Shown: positions 1 through 6,115, counted from the stretch's first letter. The stretch: 9,905 bases of DNA from an uncultured Peptococcaceae bacterium (GCA_937976375.1 CALJRU010000027.1:1-9905); one strand, 5' to 3'. Program-made: numbers and translations. Notes: generated by a model from the sequence alone, not told the origin.

Positions 1-68
1 CTGCCTGAGAAAATCTTATAATATTTCACTGTCCTATTGACGGGATGCGCACCAAATGGTGGGGCGTT

Positions 69-1688
69 TTACGGCTTGTTCTTTTGGGCGAGGAGCTGCT
101 GGTAGTCGTTTTCCAGTTCGTCTTTGTTGGAGCAGTTTGGGTCAGAGAGGCGGGCGATCACTTCGGCCAGGCGCAGTTCCAGGAGCATGCTGTCCATGGT
201 CTTTGTGGATGGTGGCGCGGTCTGCTGACGTTCCCAGCAGGCGAGGCTGCCTTCGAAGGCGAGGAGTTTTTTGTTCTCTATCCGCAGAAGCCGTGTGGCA
301 CAGCCATCGACAAAGGCGCGGTCATGGCTGACAAACAGGATGGTCCCTTCGTAGTCGTTCACCATGGTTTGCAGCGCTTCGATGGCGGGTAGATCCAGAA
401 AATTCGTCGGTTCATCCAGCAGGAGCAGGTTGGCGGCGGACCCGAACAGCTTGGCAAAAACCAGCTTGACCCGTTCGCCGCCGCTCAGGTCCCCGGCTTT
501 TTTGAACACATCGTCGCGACGAATCAAGAGCCTTGCCAGGATGCCCCGCATGGTCTTTTCGCTTTGAACCGAGTCGGCCATGACATTCTCCATCACCGAC
601 CTGCTTAAATCCAATGCATCCAGGTTTTGCCTGAAGTAGCCAATCGTTGCCTTGGGAACCACGCGAATACCCGGCGCACCAGCGTCCATCAAATTCATAA
701 GGGTGGTTTTTCCGCTTCCGTTTTGGCCGATCAAGGCCGTTTTGCTCCCTTTAGGCAGCACAAAGGCGGCGTTGTCGAAGATCAGGCGGTCCCCATAGCC
801 GAAGGTGATCCCTTCGCCGGTGACCACGTTGCGGTTGGCGGGTGGATCGGTCAGCGAAAAATCAATCCGCACCTGAGCCGCTTCTCGCGGCTTTTCTTTA
901 ACCTCCAGCTGTTCCAGGCGGGATAATATCGCCTTGCTGGCGTTGTCCAGCTTCTCCATTTTTTCACCTGCCGCCCGTTTGTGCAGGCGGGCTTCCGAAT
1001 TACCCATGCGGCTTGGCGCTTTTTTGATGCGGCGGCTGGCCTGGCTCCGCTGGCGGGCCGCTTGTTCCAGCCGTGATTTTTCCGAGCGGTACTGCTCATG
1101 GTCCAGCCTCTGCCGCTTGAGGGCCTGTTCCTTTTGGGCGTGGTAAGCCGAGAAGTTTCCCGTATAAAAATGGGCGTGGCCATCTTCAATCTCGATGATG
1201 CGGTTGCACAGCCGATCCAGCACCGCCCGATCATGACTGACAATGAGCAGCGCGCCGCATTGCTCCAGCAGCTGACAACAGCGCTCCACACCGTCCGCAT
1301 CCAGATTGGCCGTCGGTTCGTCGGCAAAGAGCAGAAGCGGCGCCTGAGCCATGGCCGCCAGCCCCAGGCGGGTCCATTCGCCGCCGCTTGGATGAGCCAG
1401 CGGCGTGTTCCCAGAAAGCCCCAGCTTGCGGCATTGTTCCGGGTCCACGTGCGCCACATCTTCGCGGAACTGCTTGAAATAGCTCACCGGGGCCTTGCGA
1501 ATGACATGGCCTTCGTCGGGCTCCAGCTCCCCGGCCAAAATGTTCAGCAGTGTGGTCTTGCCTGCGCCATTTTGCCCCACAATGCCAATGCGATCCCCTT
1601 CAACCACATGCAGCGCTTCAACATCCAGAATTTTTCGTTCACCGAAATAATGAACAATAGGGCTGGCCGATAACAAAAGTTTGGACAT
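69..1688 (-). CDS. ABC-F ribosomal protection protein (Vga/Lsa/CplR-like antibiotic resistance ATPase)
   Basis: The 539-residue protein has two nucleotide-binding domains and no membrane segments, which defines ABC-F. Domain 1 has Walker A GQNGAGKTT (about 38-46), signature SGGEWTRL (101-108) and Walker B LLLFADEPTANLD (118-130). Domain 2 has GQNGSGKTT (321-329), LSGGERVKL (401-409) and LLLLDEPTNFLD (421-432). Between them is a charged linker of about 100 residues (181-285); in resistance ABC-Fs this part reaches into the ribosomal peptidyl-transferase centre and dislodges drugs. The linker and the N-terminus resemble Vga/CplR-type proteins, so lincosamide, streptogramin A and pleuromutilin resistance is the likely spectrum (inference; a housekeeping ABC-F is less likely given the leader). 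The ATG at 1688 has GGAGG seven bases upstream. An in-frame ATG at 1781 is rejected because the extension crosses the regulatory hairpin. Expression appears to be controlled by translational attenuation. Confidence 0.9.
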   Translation of the reverse strand: MSKLLLSASPIVHYFGERKILDVEALHVVEGDRIGIVGQNGAGKTTLLNILAGELEPDEGHVIRKAPVSYFKQFREDVAHVDPEQCRKLGLSGNTPLAHPSGGEWTRLGLAAMAQAPLLLFADEPTANLDADGVERCCQLLEQCGALLIVSHDRAVLDRLCNRIIEIEDGHAHFYTGNFSAYHAQKEQALKRQRLDHEQYRSEKSRLEQAARQRSQASRRIKKAPSRMGNSEARLHKRAAGEKMEKLDNASKAILSRLEQLEVKEKPREAAQVRIDFSLTDPPANRNVVTGEGITFGYGDRLIFDNAAFVLPKGSKTALIGQNGSGKTTLMNLMDAGAPGIRVVPKATIGYFRQNLDALDLSRSVMENVMADSVQSEKTMRGILARLLIRRDDVFKKAGDLSGGERVKLVFAKLFGSAANLLLLDEPTNFLDLPAIEALQTMVNDYEGTILFVSHDRAFVDGCATRLLRIENKKLLAFEGSLACWERQQTAPPSTKTMDSMLLELRLAEVIARLSDPNCSNKDELENDYQQLLAQKNKP

Positions 1689-1695
1689 AAAAAAA

Positions 1696-1725
1696 CCTCC
1701 TTCACCTTGCAGAAGGTGCCGGAGG
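1696..1725 (-). promoter_or_regulatory. Shine-Dalgarno-sequestering hairpin of the ABC-F gene
   Basis: Read on the minus strand, CCTCC (1725-1721) pairs with GGAGG (1700-1696), the ribosome binding site of the ABC-F gene. Inside, CACCTT (1718-1713) pairs with AAGGTG (1708-1703) around a CTGC loop, with a 2x2 GG/AA internal loop between the two stems. The pairing is exact, so the start region should be closed unless upstream RNA opens it. Not folded computationally. Confidence 0.75.
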
Positions 1726-1738
1726 GCGAATGGGACGC

Positions 1739-1827
1739 AAAAAAGCCTGGAACGACACGACGCCGCATCGCCCCAGACCATTCCCTAAAAATCTGGAAAG
1801 GCCCCGCAATGATTCGCCCGGTTCCAG
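1739..1827 (-). terminator. possible intrinsic terminator in the ABC-F leader
   Basis: On the minus strand CTGGAAC (1827-1821) can pair with GTTCCAG (1753-1747), followed by GGC and six T (1744-1739). The large loop contains smaller hairpins (CCAGA/TCTGG at 1796-1792 and 1777-1773; CGATG/CGTCG near 1769-1757). This could add transcription attenuation to the translational control. The long loop makes it uncertain. Confidence 0.35.
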
Positions 1828-1898
1828 CACAAACAAAGGGTCCACGACCCCCTTCTGCATCTCAGAATACTGTTTGTGAAAAAACCTTAGCGAATCAT
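1809..1898 (-). promoter_or_regulatory. alternative-pairing segments of the ABC-F attenuator
   Basis: Segment 1, ATGATTCGC (1898-1890), lies inside the leader peptide codons. It is perfectly complementary to segment 2, GCGAATCAT (1817-1809). Segment 2 also overlaps GGGCGAAT (1819-1812), perfectly complementary to segment 3, ATTCGCCC (1731-1724), which overlaps the anti-Shine-Dalgarno CCTCC. Pairings 1:2 and 2:3 exclude each other, and 2:3 excludes the hairpin that hides the start site. This is the classical erm-type arrangement, in which a drug-stalled ribosome on the leader frees the downstream start site. Confidence 0.7.
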
Positions 1899-1904
1899 CT
1901 TCAT
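1887..1904 (-). CDS. leader peptide MKMIR upstream of the ABC-F gene
   Basis: A five-codon ORF, ATG AAG ATG ATT CGC TAA, lies about 37 bases after the predicted transcription start and about 200 bases before the ABC-F start. It is preceded by purine-rich AAGGAAAGGG about 10 bases upstream, a usable ribosome binding site. Its last three sense codons form segment 1 of the attenuator, so a ribosome halted here would mask that segment. Resistance ABC-F and erm genes commonly carry such short leader peptides that stall with the inducing drug. I do not recognise this exact peptide. Too short to prove by sequence alone, but the pairing geometry supports it. Confidence 0.6.
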   Translation of the reverse strand: MKMIR

Positions 1905-1947
1905 GCTCGTGTTCCCTTTCCTTTCTGATCCTATCGTATTTGTTTTA

Positions 1948-1976
1948 AGCATAGCACAGCCCACGCCGTTTGGCAA
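1948..1976 (-). promoter_or_regulatory. promoter of the ABC-F leader transcript
   Basis: TTGCCA (1976-1971) and TATGCT (1953-1948) are separated by exactly 17 bases on the minus strand, a good sigma-A match (5/6 and 4/6). Transcription would start near 1941, giving a leader of about 250 bases before the ABC-F start codon. The -35 box lies next to the remnant of an endolysin 3' end. Confidence 0.65.
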
Positions 1977-1994
1977 GCGCAAGATGGCGGCGGC

Positions 1995-2031
1995 CATGCC
2001 GGTTTCCCAGCGGACGGTGTGGCCGAGGGCG
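1995..2031 (-). pseudogene. remnant of an endolysin C-terminal (stalk) domain
   Basis: Bases 1996-2031 match 4044-4079 at 34 of 36 positions; the latter encode the C-terminus of the amidase. On the minus strand the remnant reads ALGHTVRWETGM against ALGHTVRWENGI in the amidase. The surrounding 80-codon open frame (2129 to 1887) lacks the rest of the domain, has no convincing ribosome site and runs through the ABC-F promoter and leader, so it is a broken fragment and not a gene. It probably marks a recombination junction. Confidence 0.6.
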
Positions 2032-2206
2032 TCGCTGTATTGCGTTTCAGTGCTGGCGTCAAAGAAGATTGGGAGATGAACGAATGTTTTAAATAGGCTT
2101 TCAGTGTTGTACTTGACTTGACCATTCATCCCCTAAAATTTTACCATCGTATTCGTCATAACCGATCATTCACAGCCAGGGTCTCATGCCCCAGATTCTT
2201 TTTAAG

Positions 2207-2235
2207 TTGATTTATTTTTGAGTATTAGCTATAAT
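2207..2235 (+). promoter_or_regulatory. strong plus-strand promoter of a putative small RNA
   Basis: TTGATT (2207-2212), a 17-base AT-rich spacer, and a perfect TATAAT (2230-2235). The predicted start is near 2242, where the 5' strand of a long closing stem begins. This is the only convincing plus-strand promoter found in the window. Confidence 0.7.
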
Positions 2236-2241
2236 AGAACT

Positions 2242-2337
2242 ATAGATAACTTGTGAAGGAATAACACTGGGTCCCAGAATGGGGTAGACGGCTTTCTCGT
2301 TGAGCATTCCTACGTGCCTGGGGTTATCTATTTTTTT
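2242..2337 (+). ncRNA. putative small structured RNA of about 95 nt, convergent with the DUF3644 gene
   Basis: Starting at the predicted transcription start, ATAGATAAC (2242-2250) is perfectly complementary to GTTATCTAT (2323-2331), which runs into seven T (2331-2337). Both ends of the transcript therefore close into one 9-bp stem followed by a U-tract. Inside, AGGAAT (2257-2262) pairs with ATTCCT (2306-2311), and GTCCCA-GAA-TGGGGT (2271-2285) or CTGG/CCAG (2267-2277) can form a further hairpin. No start codon opens a useful frame. The 3' end overlaps the stop codon of the DUF3644 gene on the other strand. I do not recognise the RNA family. It could be a guide, antitoxin or regulatory RNA of the neighbouring cassette, or a simple antisense RNA. 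Confidence 0.55.
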
Positions 2338-3293
2338 GCTTTTAGACTCTCAACGAAACGTTCTGGGTCTTTTTTTATTTCTCCAAATAAAAAATCCACA
2401 AATTGCTCAGAATATGTATACGATTCTTGATTTCCAATTTTATGAAGATAGGCATATTTTGGTTCTTGTTTAATATTGTAAAAATCTATAAACAAGTTCA
2501 AAACGAATGCGTTCAACCCTTTAGGATAACCCAATCTGATGTTTTCTTTGAGCATTTTCTCTTTGACGACGACTATTACGTTATTGAAAGTATATTTATG
2601 GGTATTGGCCGGATCCTTTAATTCTTTTATAATTGATACTTTGTTATCGCTTGATTTTTCAATAGAAACGACAAAATCAGCCTCTTTTTTCTTTTTTGTT
2701 ATATAGAGATTCTGTCTAATATCAATAGAGAACTTATCTGAATGATACGTTTTTGTTAATATATCGATCTCATTTGCCTGTTGAATAAACTTTTCAGCAA
2801 TTTCTGCCGGATATTTCAAACGAATTTCTTCATTAGATAATGGCTCATAAGTAGCAGCGATTGTTAAAAAATTATGTGCAATTTTTTCTGTTACATCAAT
2901 ACCATGAAAGCGCTGCATTTCATTTGTGTAATTCAGTACACACGCCTGAAAAAGAGGGGCATATTTGATCTCATAATCTTCCGTAATAAAATGTGTGCTT
3001 ATATTTCGAAGTTCGATGATCCGTTCAAGATTTAATCGGATTCTTGTATTTTCATCAGTGTATACCTGTTTAACACAGGCGTCTAACGACAGTGTCCTTC
3101 CCGGTTTATCTTTATAATAGATGCTTATCGATCTATTCATGAGTTCAGCTTTTAGCATCAACTCCCACGCATTGCATATAAAGAAACTGAACCCCTCTAT
3201 ACGATATTTAATCGTTGGCTTATTATAAATTTCTAACCCTAAAATGAACGCTTCAATACTCTTATCGATCAATTTACTTTTTAAGTCATCCAT
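2328..3293 (-). CDS. DUF3644 family protein with HEPN-like R-x4-H motif
   Basis: The 321-residue protein matches the DUF3644 family by its N-terminal part: KSIEAFILGLEIYNKPTIKY (about 11-30), the GFSFFICNAWELMLKAEL block (about 34-51) and ELRNISTHF (about 94-102). R96-N-I-S-T-H101 is an R-x4-H motif of the kind used by HEPN RNases and sits in a predicted helical region. The family function is not established to my knowledge, so a toxin or abortive-infection nuclease is inference. The C-terminal half (about 150-321) is charged and has no motif I know. ATG 3293 has GGGGAG six bases upstream and gives the family-like start MDDLKSKL. An in-frame ATG at 3341 overlaps the preceding gene and has poor spacing. 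Its AT-rich base use contrasts with its GC-rich neighbours, which suggests transfer. Confidence 0.85.
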   Translation of the reverse strand: MDDLKSKLIDKSIEAFILGLEIYNKPTIKYRIEGFSFFICNAWELMLKAELMNRSISIYYKDKPGRTLSLDACVKQVYTDENTRIRLNLERIIELRNISTHFITEDYEIKYAPLFQACVLNYTNEMQRFHGIDVTEKIAHNFLTIAATYEPLSNEEIRLKYPAEIAEKFIQQANEIDILTKTYHSDKFSIDIRQNLYITKKKKEADFVVSIEKSSDNKVSIIKELKDPANTHKYTFNNVIVVVKEKMLKENIRLGYPKGLNAFVLNLFIDFYNIKQEPKYAYLHKIGNQESYTYSEQFVDFLFGEIKKDPERFVESLKAKK

Positions 3294-3330
3294 TTTTATC
3301 TCCCCATACTTATTGAAATGACTTGATCCT

Positions 3331-3867
3331 CTAACATTCATCCTTCTTTGGAGAATACCTTGTTTCTATCTTATCTCTCCCACCTAAGAATCCTGGTTCC
3401 TTATAAATAATGTAGTCACCTTCACGTTTTCCAATCAAATCGAAGCTTTTCTTTTTCAACCTTTTACCATAAACAACGTTTCCACAATTTGGAATATTGA
3501 TTTCTATATTATTTAAATCAATGCGCTTAGGATCCTTCAATAGAGCTCTTTTAACTTCGAGTTGATAGCTCATCATCTCCTGCACATCCAACGGTATTGG
3601 AGATTGTGAGCTTAAATAAGCGTCTATGTGTCGAATATTGCTTTCTAAATAATGATCGATCCCGTTCGCAAGAGCCAGAATAACCCCTTTCAACGTATCT
3701 GGTATCTCATCTGTCTCTACATTCATGCAAATTTCTGTCCCAATCTTCACTTTCCCATCAGGGAAAAAATACACAATATATTTTTCTTTTTCATCTTCTC
3801 CACATCGAATCACCATATCACCATATTTTGTATACTCGTGCATACCGTAAACCGGTTTAATATCCAT
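3331..3867 (-). CDS. unknown 178-aa protein, partner of the DUF3644 gene
   Basis: I do not recognise this family. The protein is soluble with no signal peptide or membrane segment. Residues 1-50 look beta-rich (YIVYFFPDGKVKIGTEICM), 57-112 look helical, and the C-terminal part is basic (YGKRLKKKSF, 133-142) and beta-rich again. The ATG at 3867 has AGGAGG five bases upstream. It is the first gene of a two-gene unit: its stop lies 37 bases before the DUF3644 start, and a promoter precedes it. Same AT-rich composition as DUF3644, unlike the flanking genes. By position it could be an antitoxin, a sensor or a nucleic-acid-binding partner; this is inference from context alone. Confidence 0.75.
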   Translation of the reverse strand: MDIKPVYGMHEYTKYGDMVIRCGEDEKEKYIVYFFPDGKVKIGTEICMNVETDEIPDTLKGVILALANGIDHYLESNIRHIDAYLSSQSPIPLDVQEMMSYQLEVKRALLKDPKRIDLNNIEINIPNCGNVVYGKRLKKKSFDLIGKREGDYIIYKEPGFLGGRDKIETRYSPKKDEC

Positions 3868-3908
3868 TTTAACCTCCTAAAAAAACTCATCGTTATATAC
3901 CTATAATA

Positions 3909-3937
3909 ATTGTATCAATTTTCTTTTTATTCTTCAA
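3909..3937 (-). promoter_or_regulatory. promoter of the 178-aa/DUF3644 operon
   Basis: TTGAAG (3937-3932) and TACAAT (3914-3909) are separated by 17 bases in an AT-rich stretch. Transcription would start near 3902, about 35 bases before the start codon at 3867. A second, weaker candidate begins with TTGATA at 3918. Confidence 0.6.
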
Positions 3938-3966
3938 TTTTTTTGTCATCGATTCAGAAATAAATC

Positions 3967-4006
3967 AAAGCCGAGTATTTGACCAACTTGTCAAATACTC
4001 GGCTTT
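3967..4006 (-). terminator. perfect 17-bp hairpin downstream of the endolysin gene
   Basis: AAAGCCGAGTATTTGAC (3967-3983) and its exact complement (3990-4006) enclose a six-base loop. It lies 22 bases past the amidase stop and ends in CTTTGATTTATTTC on the minus strand, so it should end the lysis-module transcript. The tail is not a pure T-tract. On the plus strand it ends GGCTTTCG, so it may act weakly in both directions. It also marks the edge between GC-rich phage-like DNA and the AT-rich cassette. Confidence 0.75.
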
Positions 4007-4027
4007 CGTCGATATTATACAATTTTA

Positions 4028-4930
4028 TCACTCCACGACGGCGATGCCGTTTTCCCAGCGGACGGTGTGGCCTAGGGCGGTGGCGAGGTCGCGGAGGCTG
4101 GTGTAGATGGTGCCGTTTTCGTTTCGGCCGCGGAGGGTGAGGGGCTGGCCGTCGCAGAGGATGGTGATGGTTGGGGCGTCGTCGTTCGTGACTGCGGCAC
4201 TCTCTGCGCCCTCGCTGTTCACACCTGCGGTGCTTCCTGCACCTCCGCTTGCGCCACCATTGCCGCCCGTGCCGCCGCTGTTCGCACCTGCGGTGCTCTC
4301 TGCGCCATCGTTCCGCGTGCCTGCATCGCCCGCACCTGCGGTGCTTCCTCCGCCATCGTTCTGCGCGCCTGCATCGCTTGCGCCCCCGCTGTTCGCACCT
4401 GCGGTGCTCCCTGCTCCCGCACTTGCGCCACCTCCGCTTTCCAACGCGGCAATATATTCATCGACTTGCGCAAGGAAGGTTTGCCAGTGGGTTTTGGTGC
4501 GGTGGGGGCAGGCGGTGCTGCTGTACCAGTTGTGTTGGTGGAGCTTGGCGCTGGTCCAGCCGTATTGGCGGCAGACGTGGGCGATGTAGAGGGCGGCGTT
4601 GGCTTCAGCCTGGTCGAAGCGGGTGGTGGCAGTGTCCATGCTGCGGGCGATTTCCAGGCCAATGAGGTGGCGGTTGGCGTAGCCTGCGGCGCCGTCGCCG
4701 GCGTGCCAGGCGTTGCGCGCGAAGGGGATGCATTCGACGGCCTCGGCTTCATCGATGACGACGTGAAAGCTGGTGGCTGCTGTGCTTTCGATCATGGCGG
4801 CGGCTTCTTCCCGGGCGCTGGCGGTGCCGGCGGTGTTGTGGACGACGATGCCTTCCGGGGTCATGGCGTAGGGCCCTTTGAGGGGGTATTGGCTGGCTGG
4901 GAGCCAGTGGCTGGTGAGAGTGTAGGTCAT
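4028..4930 (-). CDS. N-acetylmuramoyl-L-alanine amidase (endolysin) with stalk-type C-terminal domain
   Basis: The N-terminal 160 residues form an Amidase_2 (T7 lysozyme/PGRP-like) zinc amidase that cuts the bond between N-acetylmuramic acid and L-alanine in peptidoglycan. Likely zinc ligands are H31 (IVVHNTAG), H133 (HQHNWYSS) and C141 (ACPHRT). Residues about 165-250 are a low-complexity Gly/Ala/Ser/Asn linker of imperfect GAGSTAGAN-like repeats. Residues about 250-300 (DGQPLTL, YTSLRDLATALGHTVRWENG) look like a copper amine oxidase N-terminal (stalk) domain, probably for cell-wall attachment. The ATG at 4930 has AAGGAG nine bases upstream. There is no signal peptide, consistent with export through the holin, whose stop lies three bases upstream. 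The 3' end has a degraded copy at 1996-2031. Confidence 0.9.
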   Translation of the reverse strand: MTYTLTSHWLPASQYPLKGPYAMTPEGIVVHNTAGTASAREEAAAMIESTAATSFHVVIDEAEAVECIPFARNAWHAGDGAAGYANRHLIGLEIARSMDTATTRFDQAEANAALYIAHVCRQYGWTSAKLHQHNWYSSTACPHRTKTHWQTFLAQVDEYIAALESGGGASAGAGSTAGANSGGASDAGAQNDGGGSTAGAGDAGTRNDGAESTAGANSGGTGGNGGASGGAGSTAGVNSEGAESAAVTNDDAPTITILCDGQPLTLRGRNENGTIYTSLRDLATALGHTVRWENGIAVVE

Positions 4931-4933
4931 GGG

Positions 4934-5395
4934 TCAGGTCTCCTTTCGGTTGTCGGGGGTGTTGGGGTCGTCGCCTGGGGTGAGGTCGGCGGCGTGCTCA
5001 ATAAAGCGCTTGAGGGGGCCGACGTTGACGCCGAGGCGGTCGAGGTTTTCGACAATGGATGCGAGCTCCATCATGAGATAGCCCACATAGAGCACACAGA
5101 GCGCCATCAGCCCGGCGTCGGCCGGAATAAGAGCGCTCACGGGCATGCAGCAGACGAGCACGAGAATGCTGGAGAGCTTGCGCAGAATGCCGTTGATGCC
5201 GCGCTGGCTGGCGAAGCGCTCGTCGGGGCTGCGCCAGGCAGCCAGGCTGCCGACGAGAAAGTCGACAATCATGGCGATGCAGATGAGGGCGAGAATATAG
5301 AGCACTTTGCCTTCCAGAGTCGCCACATGCTGGTTGAACCAGGCGAACACCTGGGCGGCGCCGTCTTCCTGAGCGATGGTAAGGGGTGGGGTCAT
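4934..5395 (-). CDS. phage holin (TcdE/Cph1-like, PF05105 type)
   Basis: This 153-residue membrane protein has three hydrophobic segments: about 31-54 (VLYILALICIAMIVDFLVGS), 74-92 (LSSILVLVCCMPVSALI) and 95-115 (AGLMALCVLYVGYLMMEL). Between the first two is a charged loop with the ASQRGINGILRK pattern seen in clostridial TcdE/Cph1-type holins. Such holins oligomerise in the membrane and release the endolysin. The C-terminal tail is polar and acidic (DLTPGDDPNTPD). AAAGGAGG lies six bases before the ATG. It is translationally linked to the amidase (three-base gap) and separated from DUF2922 by a strong hairpin. Confidence 0.88.
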   Translation of the reverse strand: MTPPLTIAQEDGAAQVFAWFNQHVATLEGKVLYILALICIAMIVDFLVGSLAAWRSPDERFASQRGINGILRKLSSILVLVCCMPVSALIPADAGLMALCVLYVGYLMMELASIVENLDRLGVNVGPLKRFIEHAADLTPGDDPNTPDNRKET

Positions 5396-5440
5396 GGCGG
5401 GCCTCCTTTCTGTGAATGACGAGCGCGCTGCCGTACTGGC

Positions 5441-5480
5441 AAAACAGGGCCGATCACCGTGTATCTGGTGGTCGGCCCTG
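5441..5480 (-). terminator. intrinsic terminator between DUF2922 and holin
   Basis: A 14-bp stem with one G-U pair (5445-5458 with 5467-5480) and an eight-base loop, followed on the minus strand by TTTTG. It lies 8 bases past the DUF2922 stop. It should reduce readthrough into the holin and amidase, so lysis gene expression may depend on leaky termination or processing here. Confidence 0.75.
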
Positions 5481-5488
5481 CGGCGCGC

Positions 5489-5749
5489 TCAGGCGCCTGG
5501 GTAGTCGTCTTCGGTGCCGTCGTTGGTGTTGTCAAAGAGCACGGTGTCCGTGGTTTCGACGTATTTGGCAGCGCCAACACCGGTGTAGGCGGCGCCTTTG
5601 GACGTGGCAAAGGCACCGGAATCGACCATCGCCTGCATGGCGGCGCCGATGGTGGCCTTGTCGAGGTCCTGCTTGACGTCGTCCAGGGTCATGGTGGTGG
5701 TGCCGCCGCCGTTGGTGGTAAATTCAAGAATCAATTTTTTTGCGGCCAT
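5489..5749 (-). CDS. DUF2922 domain-containing protein
   Basis: The 86-residue protein fits DUF2922: the opening KKLILEFTTNGGGTTTMTL, the DDVKQDLDKATIGAAMQAMVD helix region and the later GAAKYVETTDTVLFD strand. The family is small, found in Bacillota, and of unknown function; it is usually next to DUF1659, as here (33-base gap). The ATG at 5749 has AAAGGAGG about eight bases upstream. There is no signal peptide or membrane segment, and the C-terminus is acidic. The strong hairpin directly after its stop suggests that DUF1659 and DUF2922 form the main product of this transcript. Confidence 0.88.
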   Translation of the reverse strand: MAAKKLILEFTTNGGGTTTMTLDDVKQDLDKATIGAAMQAMVDSGAFATSKGAAYTGVGAAKYVETTDTVLFDNTNDGTEDDYPGA

Positions 5750-5782
5750 TGGGGTTCCTCCTTTCTAGGTTGTGGAATGGGA

Positions 5783-6004
5783 TTATTCACTGATGAGTTC
5801 ACTTTCGTCGACGCGCACAATGCTCGCACCGCTCACATCGAGTAGCCCGGCAAGCGCGCTCAGCCCTGCGTGCAGGGCGTCGTTACTGGCGCCGGTGGCA
5901 AGGTTGGAAAAGGTGCGGCTGGTTTGTCGCATTTCCCCTTCCTCGCTCTGCAGCTGATAGACGAGCTTGGCTTTCGTTTCCTGATTGGTTTCGATGACGG
6001 CCAT
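5783..6004 (-). CDS. DUF1659 domain-containing protein
   Basis: The 73-residue protein fits DUF1659: MAVIETNQETKAKLVYQLQ at the N-terminus, then RTFSNLATGASNDALHAGLS and the closing GLLDVSGASIVRVDESELI. Function unknown; it commonly pairs with DUF2922. Two ATGs are possible. The one at 6004 lies eight bases after AAAGGAGG and fits the family start; the one at 6010 lies only two bases after it and is rejected. The upstream mRNA carries a 7-bp GC hairpin. No strong promoter was found upstream; a TGGTATCTT extended -10-like element near 6070-6062 is only suggestive. Confidence 0.88.
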   Translation of the reverse strand: MAVIETNQETKAKLVYQLQSEEGEMRQTSRTFSNLATGASNDALHAGLSALAGLLDVSGASIVRVDESELISE

Positions 6005-6026
6005 GGTCATCACCTCCTTTGTGGAT

Positions 6027-6047
6027 GGCCTGCCGCGCGCGCAGGCC
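6027..6047 (-). other. 5'-UTR hairpin before the DUF1659 gene
   Basis: GGCCTGC (6047-6041) pairs exactly with GCAGGCC (6033-6027) around a GCGCGCG loop, seven bases upstream of the Shine-Dalgarno. It has no T-tract, so it is not a terminator. It may protect the mRNA 5' end or be a binding site. Confidence 0.45.
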
Positions 6048-6115
6048 TTGCTTGATGGTCTAAAGATACCACGCGAAAAAGTGACATTGTGTGCCATGAT
6101 GGCCGCCGGGCATAG

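Noticed and set aside
1..68. possible terminator after the ABC-F gene
   Set aside because: Only a short CACCA/TGGTG palindrome (about 51-62) is present, with no T-tract in the right place, so I do not call it.
851..1673. long open frames on both strands within the ABC-F gene (minus 851-1459, plus 1098-1673)
   Set aside because: Shadows of the ABC-F coding sequence; no ribosome sites or domains.
1887..2129. 80-codon minus-strand open frame upstream of the ABC-F gene
   Set aside because: It runs through the ABC-F promoter and leader, has no proper ribosome site, and only a short piece resembles a known domain. I treat that piece as a remnant, and the last five codons as the separate leader peptide.
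4466..5419. 317-codon plus-strand open frame
   Set aside because: Antisense to the amidase and holin genes, Gly/Val/Ala-rich composition typical of a shadow frame, no ribosome site.
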